Assembly (NCBI RefSeq): GCF_003576475.1
Contig: NZ_QWGR01000006.1
Location: 186,001-250,000 of the forward strand
DNA: 64,000 nucleotides
Source of the DNA: Maribellus luteus
GTDB taxonomy: Bacteria > Bacteroidota > Bacteroidia > Bacteroidales > Prolixibacteraceae
Direction: 5' to 3'
The notes beneath the pieces were generated by a model. The model was not told the origin of the DNA. It made no database searches and worked only from the letters and a program-made list of their open reading frames with translations. Numbering within the stretch: position 1 is the stretch's first letter; every line of letters begins with the position of its first letter. Below are positions 1 through 8,673 of the stretch, one piece after another. A program made the position numbers and the translations under genes.

Positions 1-1682
1 TCGCGTTGTATTGTTTTGGAACAGGACGAGCCCGTAATCGTTTCCCTGTTAAGACTGAAAGAGTCCTCTTCTAATCCGCAATCGTCGGTCATTAATCCGC
101 CGGCAGTGATAAACTCATCGTAGTTGGCATACGCCGGTGGAACATCACCGCTGCATTCCACATAAATATCTGGTGCCAGTGCAACCGCAGGTGGATTCTC
201 GTCAATAATCATTATTACCTGATCTGCGGTAGCCGAATTTCCGCAGGTATCTTGTATTTCATAGGTGCGGGTGACGGTTTGCGGACATGTGCCATTCCTG
301 GTTTCGTTGATCAGCTGGAACGATTGCTTTTTTAGGATGCAATTATCCGAAACGCTTCCACCGGCTTGTACAAATTCCGAAATGCTGGAAAAAGGCTCCG
401 GTAACTGGTCAATGCACGAGAGAACGGTATCGGTTGGGGCAGTTAAAACCGGAGGTTCAAGGTCTTCAACGGTAATCTGTTGTTCCATATGTATAGGAAA
501 TCCGCTTGGGGTGTGAATCATAAAACTTCTGATAAAACTAAAGGGGCAGGTTTGGTTGTAGTTGGGGTAATCGTTGTACTGTATATAATATTGATCCTGA
601 TTTACGCAACAATCTTTGAACGATCCGCCGGCGGCTATAAATTGCTCTTTAGTTATATCGGTGGAGTAATAGTAATTGTAATAGGGAAGCCCCGTTAAAG
701 CTTCAATGTCATCTGTTGTACAGGCAGAATTACTGTATACATTCTTTGGAATTTCAACTGTCGGTTCAAAGAAATACGCGTCTTCATATTCTTGGTAGTT
801 TCCGCAATTGTCTTCAACATAGTAAAAATTGCTGATAACAAATTTATCCCAAAATTCATCATAGTATGAGTTTTGGGAACTGGCAAATGAACTCTCGTTT
901 ATACCACACTCTGATTTTATAAGACCTCCTAAATCAACAAATTCCTGGTAATTGAATATCCAGGGGAATATTGGATTGTAACATTCATCAACACCAAAGC
1001 TATTGGGTGGTAAAATGGTTATAGTCTGAGCAGGCGAATAAGGATTATTTAAATCAATGTATTGGTTCATCTCATAGAAAAGACCGTTTATCGGATCAAA
1101 TACCAGAAACGTTCGGGTAAAACGTTGCGGAAGCCCGTTTCCATCATAATAGGTATCCCAATCTGTATATGCGAGTTCAGGATAGCCCATACCGCAGGTC
1201 TCAGTTACGATACCACCCGCATTTATAAATTGCTCGGTAGTTATGGGCGAATAATAGGGTGAATACGGTAAGCCGGTAATTGAATCTATTTCGTACAATG
1301 AATCAATTTGTACAACTGCATTAATATCATGCGGAGTAAAAACCGTTGGTCGAAACAGATAGTGATCAGTGCATTCCATTGTGTTGCCACAGGAATCTTC
1401 AATAACATAAATAGTTTCAATGGTAATCTTTTTCAGAAACTCATCATAGTAGGTAGTGAAATAGGAATACAAGCTATTTTCCGTTATTCCGCATTCCGAA
1501 TAAGCGTAACCACCGAAATAAATAAATTCTTCAAAAACTGAAGTTGGAAGTTGTATTAAAACACCACAATCATCCGTGATCCAGGTTTGCGGCGCTTTGA
1601 AATTAGGATTATTTTCCTGCGAGAACAAATGGTTGAAAGATAGCAACAGCAAAAGTGTGCTTAACAAAAGTCGGGTTTTCAT
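1..1682 (-). CDS. Secreted repeat protein, HYR/adhesin-like (C-terminus outside window)
   Basis: An open frame of 560 codons runs from an ATG at 1682 to the window edge without a stop, so the C-terminus lies outside the window. I translated it by hand from the reverse strand. It starts with a signal peptide (MKTRLLLSTLLLLLSFNH, cleavage likely near FSQ). A degenerate module of about 90-120 residues then repeats at least five times. Each has an aromatic/Gly part (EEFIYFGGYAYSECG, QEFVDLGGLIKSECG, EQFIAAGGSFKDCC, SEFVQAGGSVSDNC, DEFITAGGLMTDDCG) and a second Cys motif (DSCGNT, DNCGNY, DTCGNS). Paired Cys and an Ig-like spacing (for example LEPPVLTAPTDTVLSC) fit HYR-like modules of Bacteroidota surface proteins, which often end in a gliding-motility/type IX sorting domain. 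That end cannot be seen here. The role, adhesion or surface structure, is inferred. Confidence 0.8.
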   Translation of the reverse strand, partial: MKTRLLLSTLLLLLSFNHLFSQENNPNFKAPQTWITDDCGVLIQLPTSVFEEFIYFGGYAYSECGITENSLYSYFTTYYDEFLKKITIETIYVIEDSCGNTMECTDHYLFRPTVFTPHDINAVVQIDSLYEIDSITGLPYSPYYSPITTEQFINAGGIVTETCGMGYPELAYTDWDTYYDGNGLPQRFTRTFLVFDPINGLFYEMNQYIDLNNPYSPAQTITILPPNSFGVDECYNPIFPWIFNYQEFVDLGGLIKSECGINESSFASSQNSYYDEFWDKFVISNFYYVEDNCGNYQEYEDAYFFEPTVEIPKNVYSNSACTTDDIEALTGLPYYNYYYSTDITKEQFIAAGGSFKDCCVNQDQYYIQYNDYPNYNQTCPFSFIRSFMIHTPSGFPIHMEQQITVEDLEPPVLTAPTDTVLSCIDQLPEPFSSISEFVQAGGSVSDNCILKKQSFQLINETRNGTCPQTVTRTYEIQDTCGNSATADQVIMIIDENPPAVALAPDIYVECSGDVPPAYANYDEFITAGGLMTDDCGLEEDSFSLNRETITGSSCSKTIQR

Positions 1683-1763
1683 GATGTTGTAATTTTGGTT
1701 TAATTTGAGGTATACAATATAATGGTAAATGGTTGAATAAGAAAGAATACCGAGTCCCAAAAT

Positions 1764-1798
1764 GAAAAAAAGGAGGACCTGGTTACCAAGTCCTCCTT
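1764..1798 (-). terminator. Rho-independent terminator after the M14 peptidase gene
   Basis: Read on the minus strand, arms AAGGAGGACttgg and ccAGGTCCTCCTT form a long stem followed by a run of seven T. It lies 20 bases beyond the stop of the peptidase gene and ends the two-gene M14 transcript before the repeat-protein gene. Confidence 0.8.
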
Positions 1799-1817
1799 AA
1801 CAAAAACTAAACAGCAT

Positions 1818-3557
1818 TTATAGCGTAACAGACGTGTTCACATTTTTTGCTTTTGTTGAAATGTAATCAAAATTTACTTTACCCTTGCCTTCTATGATAA
1901 ATTCGTATTCAGCAATACTGTTGCCCGGCATGGCAAAAAACTGTATTTCCGGTTTTACTTCTTTGTACGAAACCTGGTCTAAACGATGGTTGGCGATTTT
2001 TCCACCGGCAATGACTTTTCCGCCTGTAACCTTTAGATGATCGATGGAATAAAGCTTATCTTTCACAGCCTGTGCGGTCATCGATGCCAGACCTTTTTCA
2101 TTTTTCAGGCGCACTCGCACCTTGTGCAGATCTTTTCCCATATTCTTTACTTCAAAAACTTCCATCGATATTTCCGGGGTATTGTCGGCAGCCAGCAGTA
2201 CAACCGATGCATTACGGTGTACCAGTTCGGGCAACATAAACGGGTGGGGAAGCCGGGAGCTCATTTTTACCCAGCCACCGATTTCGATATCGCCGTACAC
2301 CGGATGTTTAAAAGGCTTCCAGTCTTTGTACAGCTCGCCCTGGGTAACATTGTCGCTGAATTTGAGTTGTTCACGTTCCTGCTCGTTACGGTTATCACGT
2401 CCGCCTTGGGCTTGTTCGCCGGAGGCAGGAGTCTTTTTTGCCTCTGAATAGGTTTGGGTTTGGTTTTGAAATAACTCACCAACCAATGCATACGATCCAA
2501 AAACGAAGAAGAACTGGCCATCCGTATCCCCGTAAGTGGGGTACAAATCGTGTGAAGGCATATACACGTAGCCGGGAGTAATTTTGATGGCTTCCTTGCC
2601 AATTACGTCATATGATGCAATGTCCGATGCCGGGATCTGGATGGATTTTTCGGAAGGTACACGCAACCACATTCCACCCGCGTTATGGAAGGCAAAGTTC
2701 ATAATGATATTCGGATGTTTCGCCACATAGTCGTTGGTGGCTTTTAGTCCAACCCCTGACAACGGGAAATTGCCTGCGCCCCGTTGCACATAGGGAGGCA
2801 TCCAGTGGTATCCCCAGTTGCGGTTCGGATCAAGATAACCTTCCGCGTCTTCATTGAAACGGCCATCGCCGTCGTTGTCGATTCCTTCCGATCCCAAAAG
2901 TGTGTATTCTCCCTTTTCGCCGGGTTTAACACGGACCAGAATTCGGGGATCTTCGGGATCAGCCTTGTAAGCGCCATTCGGATCTTTAATGCGCATCTGG
3001 CAGATGTTTCCGTCTCCGTCAAGATCGTCGGGAGCATCTTCATCAAACAGTCCATCGTTGTCATCGTCTTTGGGAACGCGTATACTGCGGCTCGAACTGG
3101 GCGTGTGGGCATCTTCGAAAAAGTGAGCACGCCCGTCGACATTTACCACCGGAACTATATAATGCACATTCCGGTCAACCACTTTCGTGATTTTTTCGTT
3201 GGTGCCGTATTTCGTGAGCAACATATTGGCGTAATACAAACAAACTTCTCCCGCCTGTATTTCATTTCCGTGAATGTTTCCGTCTACCCAAACACCTGGT
3301 TTTTCAAGTTCTGCCCCGGTTTTTGAGTTGTTGATTTTCAGTACATAGATCTTGCGCCCTTCCTCGCTTTCTCCCAACGATTCCAGTTGGGTTAAATCGG
3401 GGTAGGCCGCGTGTAAAACTTCCATTGCCTTTACAACTTCCTCGTAATTGTAGTACCTGTCGAATCGCAGCGGAACCTCAATTTTTCCTTCTCCGGTGGC
3501 CCATGCTGAAAACGCCAGTGAAAAAATCGCGATGATTGAAAATATGCTTCGTTTCAT
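1818..3557 (-). CDS. Secreted M14-family zinc carboxypeptidase
   Basis: 579 residues with signal peptide MKRSIFSIIAIFSLAFSAWA. The M14 catalytic set is complete: HGNE (His96, Glu99) gives two zinc ligands, DPNRNW (243-248) holds the substrate-binding Asn-Arg, FAFHNAGG (His291) gives the third zinc ligand, and VGELF (Glu361) is the catalytic glutamate. An acidic insert at about 164-240 with DDDNDG, DLDGDG and DNDGDG looks like calcium-binding loops. The C-terminal ~150 residues form a separate beta-rich region. The family removes C-terminal residues from peptides; a periplasmic or secreted nutritional or wall-peptide role is inferred. Its start lies two bases after the stop of the upstream catalytically dead paralogue, so the two are almost surely co-transcribed and translationally coupled. 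Confidence 0.92.
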   Translation of the reverse strand: MKRSIFSIIAIFSLAFSAWATGEGKIEVPLRFDRYYNYEEVVKAMEVLHAAYPDLTQLESLGESEEGRKIYVLKINNSKTGAELEKPGVWVDGNIHGNEIQAGEVCLYYANMLLTKYGTNEKITKVVDRNVHYIVPVVNVDGRAHFFEDAHTPSSSRSIRVPKDDDNDGLFDEDAPDDLDGDGNICQMRIKDPNGAYKADPEDPRILVRVKPGEKGEYTLLGSEGIDNDGDGRFNEDAEGYLDPNRNWGYHWMPPYVQRGAGNFPLSGVGLKATNDYVAKHPNIIMNFAFHNAGGMWLRVPSEKSIQIPASDIASYDVIGKEAIKITPGYVYMPSHDLYPTYGDTDGQFFFVFGSYALVGELFQNQTQTYSEAKKTPASGEQAQGGRDNRNEQEREQLKFSDNVTQGELYKDWKPFKHPVYGDIEIGGWVKMSSRLPHPFMLPELVHRNASVVLLAADNTPEISMEVFEVKNMGKDLHKVRVRLKNEKGLASMTAQAVKDKLYSIDHLKVTGGKVIAGGKIANHRLDQVSYKEVKPEIQFFAMPGNSIAEYEFIIEGKGKVNFDYISTKAKNVNTSVTL

Positions 3558-3559
3558 GA

Positions 3560-5563
3560 TTAACCTCCGATATTAAATTGTTTGACAACATCTGTAAACA
3601 CTGCCGATTCAAGGCTTGCAGTTACTTTCTGGTTTCTATCGGCTTTTACCAGCCAGGTAAATTTCTTAAGCTGATTGGCTCCGATTGGCCCGATGGGTGT
3701 ACGTTTTTTTCCTTCCAGCAGTTCAATCTCGCCGGTCAAAATAAGAACAACCGGTGCGGGTTGACTGTTGCGTACTCCCATTGCTATTGGGTAAGGAAGC
3801 TTGCCATTGTTGGCTATAACTATTTCCAGTTTGTAGATTCCGGCACCCAAATCGGTAATTTTTTCCGATTCGATGGCGATCTTGGGCATTTGCCGGGTTA
3901 GCTGCAGCAACCAGGGAAGCTGGGTTTTTGCCAGGGAATCGATCAACTCTGCTTTGGGTGTGGTTTCGATATACGGCGCAAAACCGCCTACTTCCATTTC
4001 GCCCAGTGTGGGGTGATCCACCTTGCTCCAGTTGACAAAGCCGTTTCCTTCGAGTTCTTTGTCGGAATAGGCAAGCAATGTTTTATCCTTTTCGCTGGGT
4101 TTTCCTTCTTTTTCTTTTTTAGGCCCCTTTTTCAGCATTTCCACCATTTGTTTAGGAGTGAAATCTCCTTCTTTCATCATTTTGATGATCCGTTCTGCAT
4201 TCATTTTTTCAGGAGCATTGTTGGCTTTCAGAAAGTTGTCGATCTTTTCCGGTCCGACAGCGATAAAATCCTCACTGCTCATTTTTTCCACTTCGTCTAT
4301 CGAAAGCACATCACCTTTTTCACTTTTTTCTTCTTTTATTTTTGGAACAGAGAAGAGGTTCATACTGAACGACGGCACTCCCAGGTGGTAGTATGCCCAC
4401 AATTCAAAAGAGCCGTCTTTGGCCGGAGTTGGCTCAAGCGTTTCCGTATTGAAATTTCTGTTTTTCAGGTATTCTTTGTAATCATCGGATAAAGCGGTGT
4501 AAAAAACAAGATCCTCTTCCAGCGGATTAACAGCAGCTCCCAGGCCCAGCATGCCGGCTACCATGGCTGACGTTAGCTCAGCTTCGGGCATTTGTTCCTT
4601 AACCAGTGCCATTACTTCGTCCATGGTGTAGGTTTTCGTGGCATCGGCATTCAGCATACGTGCATAGCGGCCCGGTATGCGGATGCTTTGCAAATTTGCG
4701 TCACCTTTTCTGCCTCCCTTAGGTGGAACCAGGCAAAAGTTGGAAGTGCCCAGGGTATAAACCATGGCAATTTGCGGGCGGTCGAAAATAAAGCGCAAGA
4801 TGCCATACACTTCCGGAGTTTCTCCTGAATAGCGTCCGGCTTCGGCATTTTTGTACGGGAAAAGATGAGGAAAGCCAATTCCCACATTGATTCCGCCAGG
4901 GCCATCTTCATTGTATGTACCGTCTTTATCGTTATCAATCCCCTCGGTGTACAGCTTGTATATTCCGCGTTCTCCTTTATTTGCATCCGCTTTTTCCAGA
5001 ATACGCGGGTCGTTTGAGGATACCACGTATTCGCCTTCCGGATCTTTTACTCGCATCTGAGTGATCAATCCGTCGCCGTTCAGGTCTTCGGGGCCATCCT
5101 CGCCGGTGGCTTCATCGGCATCGTTGTTCACCGGATAAAGATTCGTTGCCGCTCCTGTTTTGATCGCAGCAAAGTAATCTTTTGAAGCATCGGGATTGGG
5201 CTGAGGCATGATGTACCACTTCAGGTTTTGGGTGTACTGCGTTGAATCCAGCAACATTTGAGCGAGGTAAAGCGCTCCCTCGGTAGCGAGCGGAACATTT
5301 CCCTCGAAATTGCCGCCAACAAAAACAGCCGGTGCGTCGTCAAGGTTTGTCCCGATTTCGAGTACTGAGACGGCCGCTCCGCCCGGACTTACAGCAATTT
5401 GATGCAGCTTTGTATTTGCCGACCCCGATAATTGAGTCAGTATTTGCTGTACTTCGCTGGGAGTGTGATACTTCTCAAATGAAGCAGTAGTTTGTGCCTT
5501 TAAATGTCTGACCGGATACAACAGGCAAACCGAAAGCAACAAATAGAACAGTTTCTTGTGCAT
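3560..5563 (-). CDS. M14 carboxypeptidase-like protein without catalytic residues (pseudopeptidase)
   Basis: I place the start at 5563 because the signal peptide MHKKLFYLLLSVCLLYPV...KAQ begins there; a longer frame to 5599 only adds a hydrophilic leader. That gives about 667 residues. Aligned by eye with the downstream peptidase, the fold landmarks remain: GNFEGN against GNIHGN, the Asp-rich insert DLNGDGLITQMRVKDPEGEY, and GIDNDKDG. Every catalytic position is changed. The HGNE zinc pair becomes EGNV, the NRN substrate motif is gone, the FHN zinc histidine becomes GTSN, and the GELF glutamate becomes MNLF. A Lys/Glu-rich insert at roughly residues 430-520 is extra. Likely roles are peptide binding, chaperoning or regulating the active partner. 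Function is inferred; family membership is well supported. Confidence 0.82.
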   Translation of the reverse strand: MHKKLFYLLLSVCLLYPVRHLKAQTTASFEKYHTPSEVQQILTQLSGSANTKLHQIAVSPGGAAVSVLEIGTNLDDAPAVFVGGNFEGNVPLATEGALYLAQMLLDSTQYTQNLKWYIMPQPNPDASKDYFAAIKTGAATNLYPVNNDADEATGEDGPEDLNGDGLITQMRVKDPEGEYVVSSNDPRILEKADANKGERGIYKLYTEGIDNDKDGTYNEDGPGGINVGIGFPHLFPYKNAEAGRYSGETPEVYGILRFIFDRPQIAMVYTLGTSNFCLVPPKGGRKGDANLQSIRIPGRYARMLNADATKTYTMDEVMALVKEQMPEAELTSAMVAGMLGLGAAVNPLEEDLVFYTALSDDYKEYLKNRNFNTETLEPTPAKDGSFELWAYYHLGVPSFSMNLFSVPKIKEEKSEKGDVLSIDEVEKMSSEDFIAVGPEKIDNFLKANNAPEKMNAERIIKMMKEGDFTPKQMVEMLKKGPKKEKEGKPSEKDKTLLAYSDKELEGNGFVNWSKVDHPTLGEMEVGGFAPYIETTPKAELIDSLAKTQLPWLLQLTRQMPKIAIESEKITDLGAGIYKLEIVIANNGKLPYPIAMGVRNSQPAPVVLILTGEIELLEGKKRTPIGPIGANQLKKFTWLVKADRNQKVTASLESAVFTDVVKQFNIGG

Positions 5564-5871
5564 AATTTGTGTTTTTTCAAGTAATGAATCGTAAAACAAA
5601 AATTGATTTATTAGGATCTTGTAAGTTCAATTTGTAATCAGAACAGATTGTTAAATTACATTTTTTTCTAAAAAATATAGTAAATGCCTGCGATTCTTTT
5701 TCCGGGAATACTTCTGATAATGAACGGATATCAGCCGGATTCTGCACTCTTCCCCTAATTTGCAACGGTATCGAAAGAACGAATCAAAATTAGGAGAGTG
5801 ATAAGTTGCTTGTCCTCGCGAGAAAAGATATATTTAACCTTTCGAAATAATCTAAACCAAAAACTAATAGC
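5564..5871. other. Divergent intergenic region between M14 operon and rhamnosidase cluster
   Basis: About 300 A+T-rich bases between two divergent gene starts, which must hold promoters for both directions. I found no exact TTTG/TAnnTTTG pair, no riboswitch-like structure and no credible small gene. Confidence 0.5.
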
Positions 5872-8598
5872 ATGAGCCTGAAATCTTTAATCAGAAGGAA
5901 TTTCCTGATTTTATGTTTGAGTTGTTTTTCGCTGGTGTTAGCCGCCAAAACTACGGTAGTGAATAAAACGTGTGAATACCACGTAAATCCGATTGGGATT
6001 GATGTGGTACAGCCCCGTTTGAGCTGGCAGTTACAGTCCGACGGGCAGAACATTATGCAGTCGGCCTACGAAATACGCGTAGCCGCTTCGGAGAGCGCAT
6101 TAAACAGCGCGGGCAAACTTATCTGGACTTCCGGGAAAGTAGTCTCTGACAAATCGGTGAATGTGGTGTACGAAGGACCTGCTCTTTCGTCGATGCAACG
6201 CGTTTACTGGAAAGTTCGCATTTGGGACCAGGACGGAAAAGCCAGTGCCTGGAGCCAGCCTGCATACTGGGAAACCGGCGTTCTTCAGCCTTCGGAATGG
6301 GAGGCTCAATGGATTACCCTACCCAATGAACCTGAAAACAAAACCTCGCTCCCGGTGCATTATTACCGGAAGGAATTCGCTGCTTCGAAGAAGGTGAAGT
6401 CGGCAAGGATTTATGCCACTTCGCACGGATTGTATGAGCTGTACCTGAACGGCGAAAAAGTGGGTGACCAGCTTTTTACTCCCGGATGGACAAGTTACAA
6501 AAACCGCCTGCAATACCAGACTTACGATGTTACGGATAGGTTGGGCAAGAGCAATGCCATCGGCGCACTTTTGGGCGATGGATGGTACCGCGGATACATT
6601 GGCTTTAGCGGACAACGAAGTTATTATGGCGACAAAACATCGTTGCTTGTGATGCTCAAAATCGATTATACCGATGGAAGCAGCGATGTAATTTCGAGCA
6701 ACGACAGCTGGAACGTGACAACGGGCGCTATTCTTGCTTCGGATATTTACAACGGTGAGATGTACGATGCGAACCTGGAAATGCCCGGTTGGAAATCAAG
6801 CAATTTTGACGATTCTTCGTGGAAACAGGCGGCGGTTTTATCGCTTTCGAAAGATAGGCTGGTAGCGCAGGAAGGAGTGCCGGTAAGGGCCGTTGAAATC
6901 CTTCATCCTATCCAAAAAATTAATACCCCTGCAGGCGAACTGGTGTACGATATGGGCCAAAACATGGTGGGAAATATCCGGATCAATCTCAAAGGCAACA
7001 AAGGAGATAAGGTAGTTCTGCAATACGCGGAAGTACTGGATAAGGACGGGAATTTCTACACCGCCAACCTGCGTGCCGCCCAATGTACCGACACCTATAT
7101 TTTTGCCCGGGACGGGGAAGTGGTTTACGAACCTCATTTTACCTTTCACGGTTTTCGTTTTGTAAAAATCAGCGGAGTGAGCGAAGAGCCAGCTTTGGAG
7201 GATATAAAAGGAGTGGTGATTCACTCGGATATGCCCGCTACCGGTACTTTTGAATGCAGCAACGAACTGATCAACCAGTTGCAGCACAATATTCAGTGGG
7301 GCCAAAAAGGAAATTTCCTGGATGTGCCAACCGACTGCCCGCAACGTGACGAACGCCTGGGATGGACCGGCGATGCACAGGTTTTTAGTATGACCGCAGG
7401 TTACAATTTCAACGTGGCCGGTTTTTATACCAAATGGATGAAAGATGTGGAAAGCGATCAACTGGAAGACGGAAAAGTTCCGCATGTAATTCCGGATGTT
7501 CTTAACAAACAAGGCGGAGCAACCGGTTGGGCCGATGCCGTAGCGGTTATTCCCTGGACGGTTTACAAAATTTATGGGGATACCCGTATTCTGGAAGAAA
7601 GCTACCCGGCAGTTACCAAATGGGTAGGGTACATGCAAGCCCGTGCCGGTGATGATTACCTGTGGACCGGCGATCCTCATTATGGCGACTGGCTGGCTTT
7701 TGCCACCACGCGTTCTGATTATCCGGGAGCTACCACTGAAAAAGACCTGCTGGCCACTGCTTATTTTTATTACACCACTACGCTCACTGCAAAAATGGCG
7801 GGTATTCTGGGTAAAACTGAAGATCAAAAGAAATACGGGGAACTGGCCGCCAACATCAAGGAGGCTTTTGCAAAAGAGTTTGTAACGCCCAACGGGCGCC
7901 TGGTTTCGCACACGCAAACGGCTTATGTGCTTGCTCTCTCGTTTGGCTTGATTCCTGACGAACGGATGGAAAATGCCGCGGCTTACCTGGCGCAGGATGT
8001 CAGCAAGTTCGGTCATCTTACTACCGGATTTCTGGGAACTCCCTTGCTGTGTCATACGCTTTCGGGAATCGGACGCGACGACCTGGCTTTTATGTTGTTA
8101 AACCGCAAAAAATACCCGTCGTGGTTGTATCCGGTAACACAGGGGGCTACCACCATCTGGGAGCGCTGGGACGGACAAAAGCCCGACGGAACTTTCCAGG
8201 ATGTGGGCATGAACAGCTTTAACCATTATGCATACGGGGCCATAGGTGAGTGGCTGTACAGCTGGGTAGCCGGGATCAGCATCGATGAGGCCCATCCCGG
8301 GTACAAGCATTTTACACTCGCTCCCCATCCGGGCGGTGAACTTACCTATGTGAACGCAAGTTTTGAGTCGGTACACGGACCCATTTCTTCCAACTGGAAA
8401 CTGGAAGAAGGCACTTTCGTTTACGATGTAGATATTCCGGCCAACACAAGTGCACAGGTAGTTTTGCCCAATGCCGGACTGGAAGCCGTAAAAGCACAGC
8501 TGGTTGATACGGAAAAAGAAGTGAAACAAATAGGAGATGATGTGGTGGTAGAGCTCGGTTCCGGGAAATACCACTTCAGCTATCCGCTTAAGAAATAA
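5872..8598 (+). CDS. Secreted alpha-L-rhamnosidase, GH78
   Basis: 908 residues with a signal peptide ending near LVLAA. The order fits GH78: an N-terminal Ig-like domain (NPIGIDVVQPRLSWQL), a carbohydrate-binding/beta-sandwich section (ARIYATSHGLYELYLNG), then YDMGQNMVGN leading into the (alpha/alpha)6 barrel. The catalytic loop DCPQRDERLGWTGDAQ at about residue 485-500 carries the proposed general-acid Glu. GATTIWERWDG at about 758-768 carries the second conserved Glu. The last 80 residues are the usual C-terminal beta-domain. The enzyme releases terminal alpha-L-rhamnose from glycosides, pectin side chains or ulvan-type polymers, probably in the periplasm or at the cell surface. It heads a carbohydrate cluster with two Tat-exported oxidoreductases. 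No SusC/SusD pair is nearby, so the actual substrate is open. Confidence 0.95.
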   Translation: MSLKSLIRRNFLILCLSCFSLVLAAKTTVVNKTCEYHVNPIGIDVVQPRLSWQLQSDGQNIMQSAYEIRVAASESALNSAGKLIWTSGKVVSDKSVNVVYEGPALSSMQRVYWKVRIWDQDGKASAWSQPAYWETGVLQPSEWEAQWITLPNEPENKTSLPVHYYRKEFAASKKVKSARIYATSHGLYELYLNGEKVGDQLFTPGWTSYKNRLQYQTYDVTDRLGKSNAIGALLGDGWYRGYIGFSGQRSYYGDKTSLLVMLKIDYTDGSSDVISSNDSWNVTTGAILASDIYNGEMYDANLEMPGWKSSNFDDSSWKQAAVLSLSKDRLVAQEGVPVRAVEILHPIQKINTPAGELVYDMGQNMVGNIRINLKGNKGDKVVLQYAEVLDKDGNFYTANLRAAQCTDTYIFARDGEVVYEPHFTFHGFRFVKISGVSEEPALEDIKGVVIHSDMPATGTFECSNELINQLQHNIQWGQKGNFLDVPTDCPQRDERLGWTGDAQVFSMTAGYNFNVAGFYTKWMKDVESDQLEDGKVPHVIPDVLNKQGGATGWADAVAVIPWTVYKIYGDTRILEESYPAVTKWVGYMQARAGDDYLWTGDPHYGDWLAFATTRSDYPGATTEKDLLATAYFYYTTTLTAKMAGILGKTEDQKKYGELAANIKEAFAKEFVTPNGRLVSHTQTAYVLALSFGLIPDERMENAAAYLAQDVSKFGHLTTGFLGTPLLCHTLSGIGRDDLAFMLLNRKKYPSWLYPVTQGATTIWERWDGQKPDGTFQDVGMNSFNHYAYGAIGEWLYSWVAGISIDEAHPGYKHFTLAPHPGGELTYVNASFESVHGPISSNWKLEEGTFVYDVDIPANTSAQVVLPNAGLEAVKAQLVDTEKEVKQIGDDVVVELGSGKYHFSYPLKK

Positions 8599-8673
8599 AT
8601 CTTTTGATAGTTTTGTGAATTGCTAATGAGAAAAATAGCAGAACGGAATTATCAAATACAAAAAATTAAGAAT

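Noticed and set aside
6838-8055. 405-codon minus-strand open frame inside the rhamnosidase gene
   Set aside because: It lies entirely opposite a clear GH78 gene and its translation has no recognisable motif. A shadow frame.
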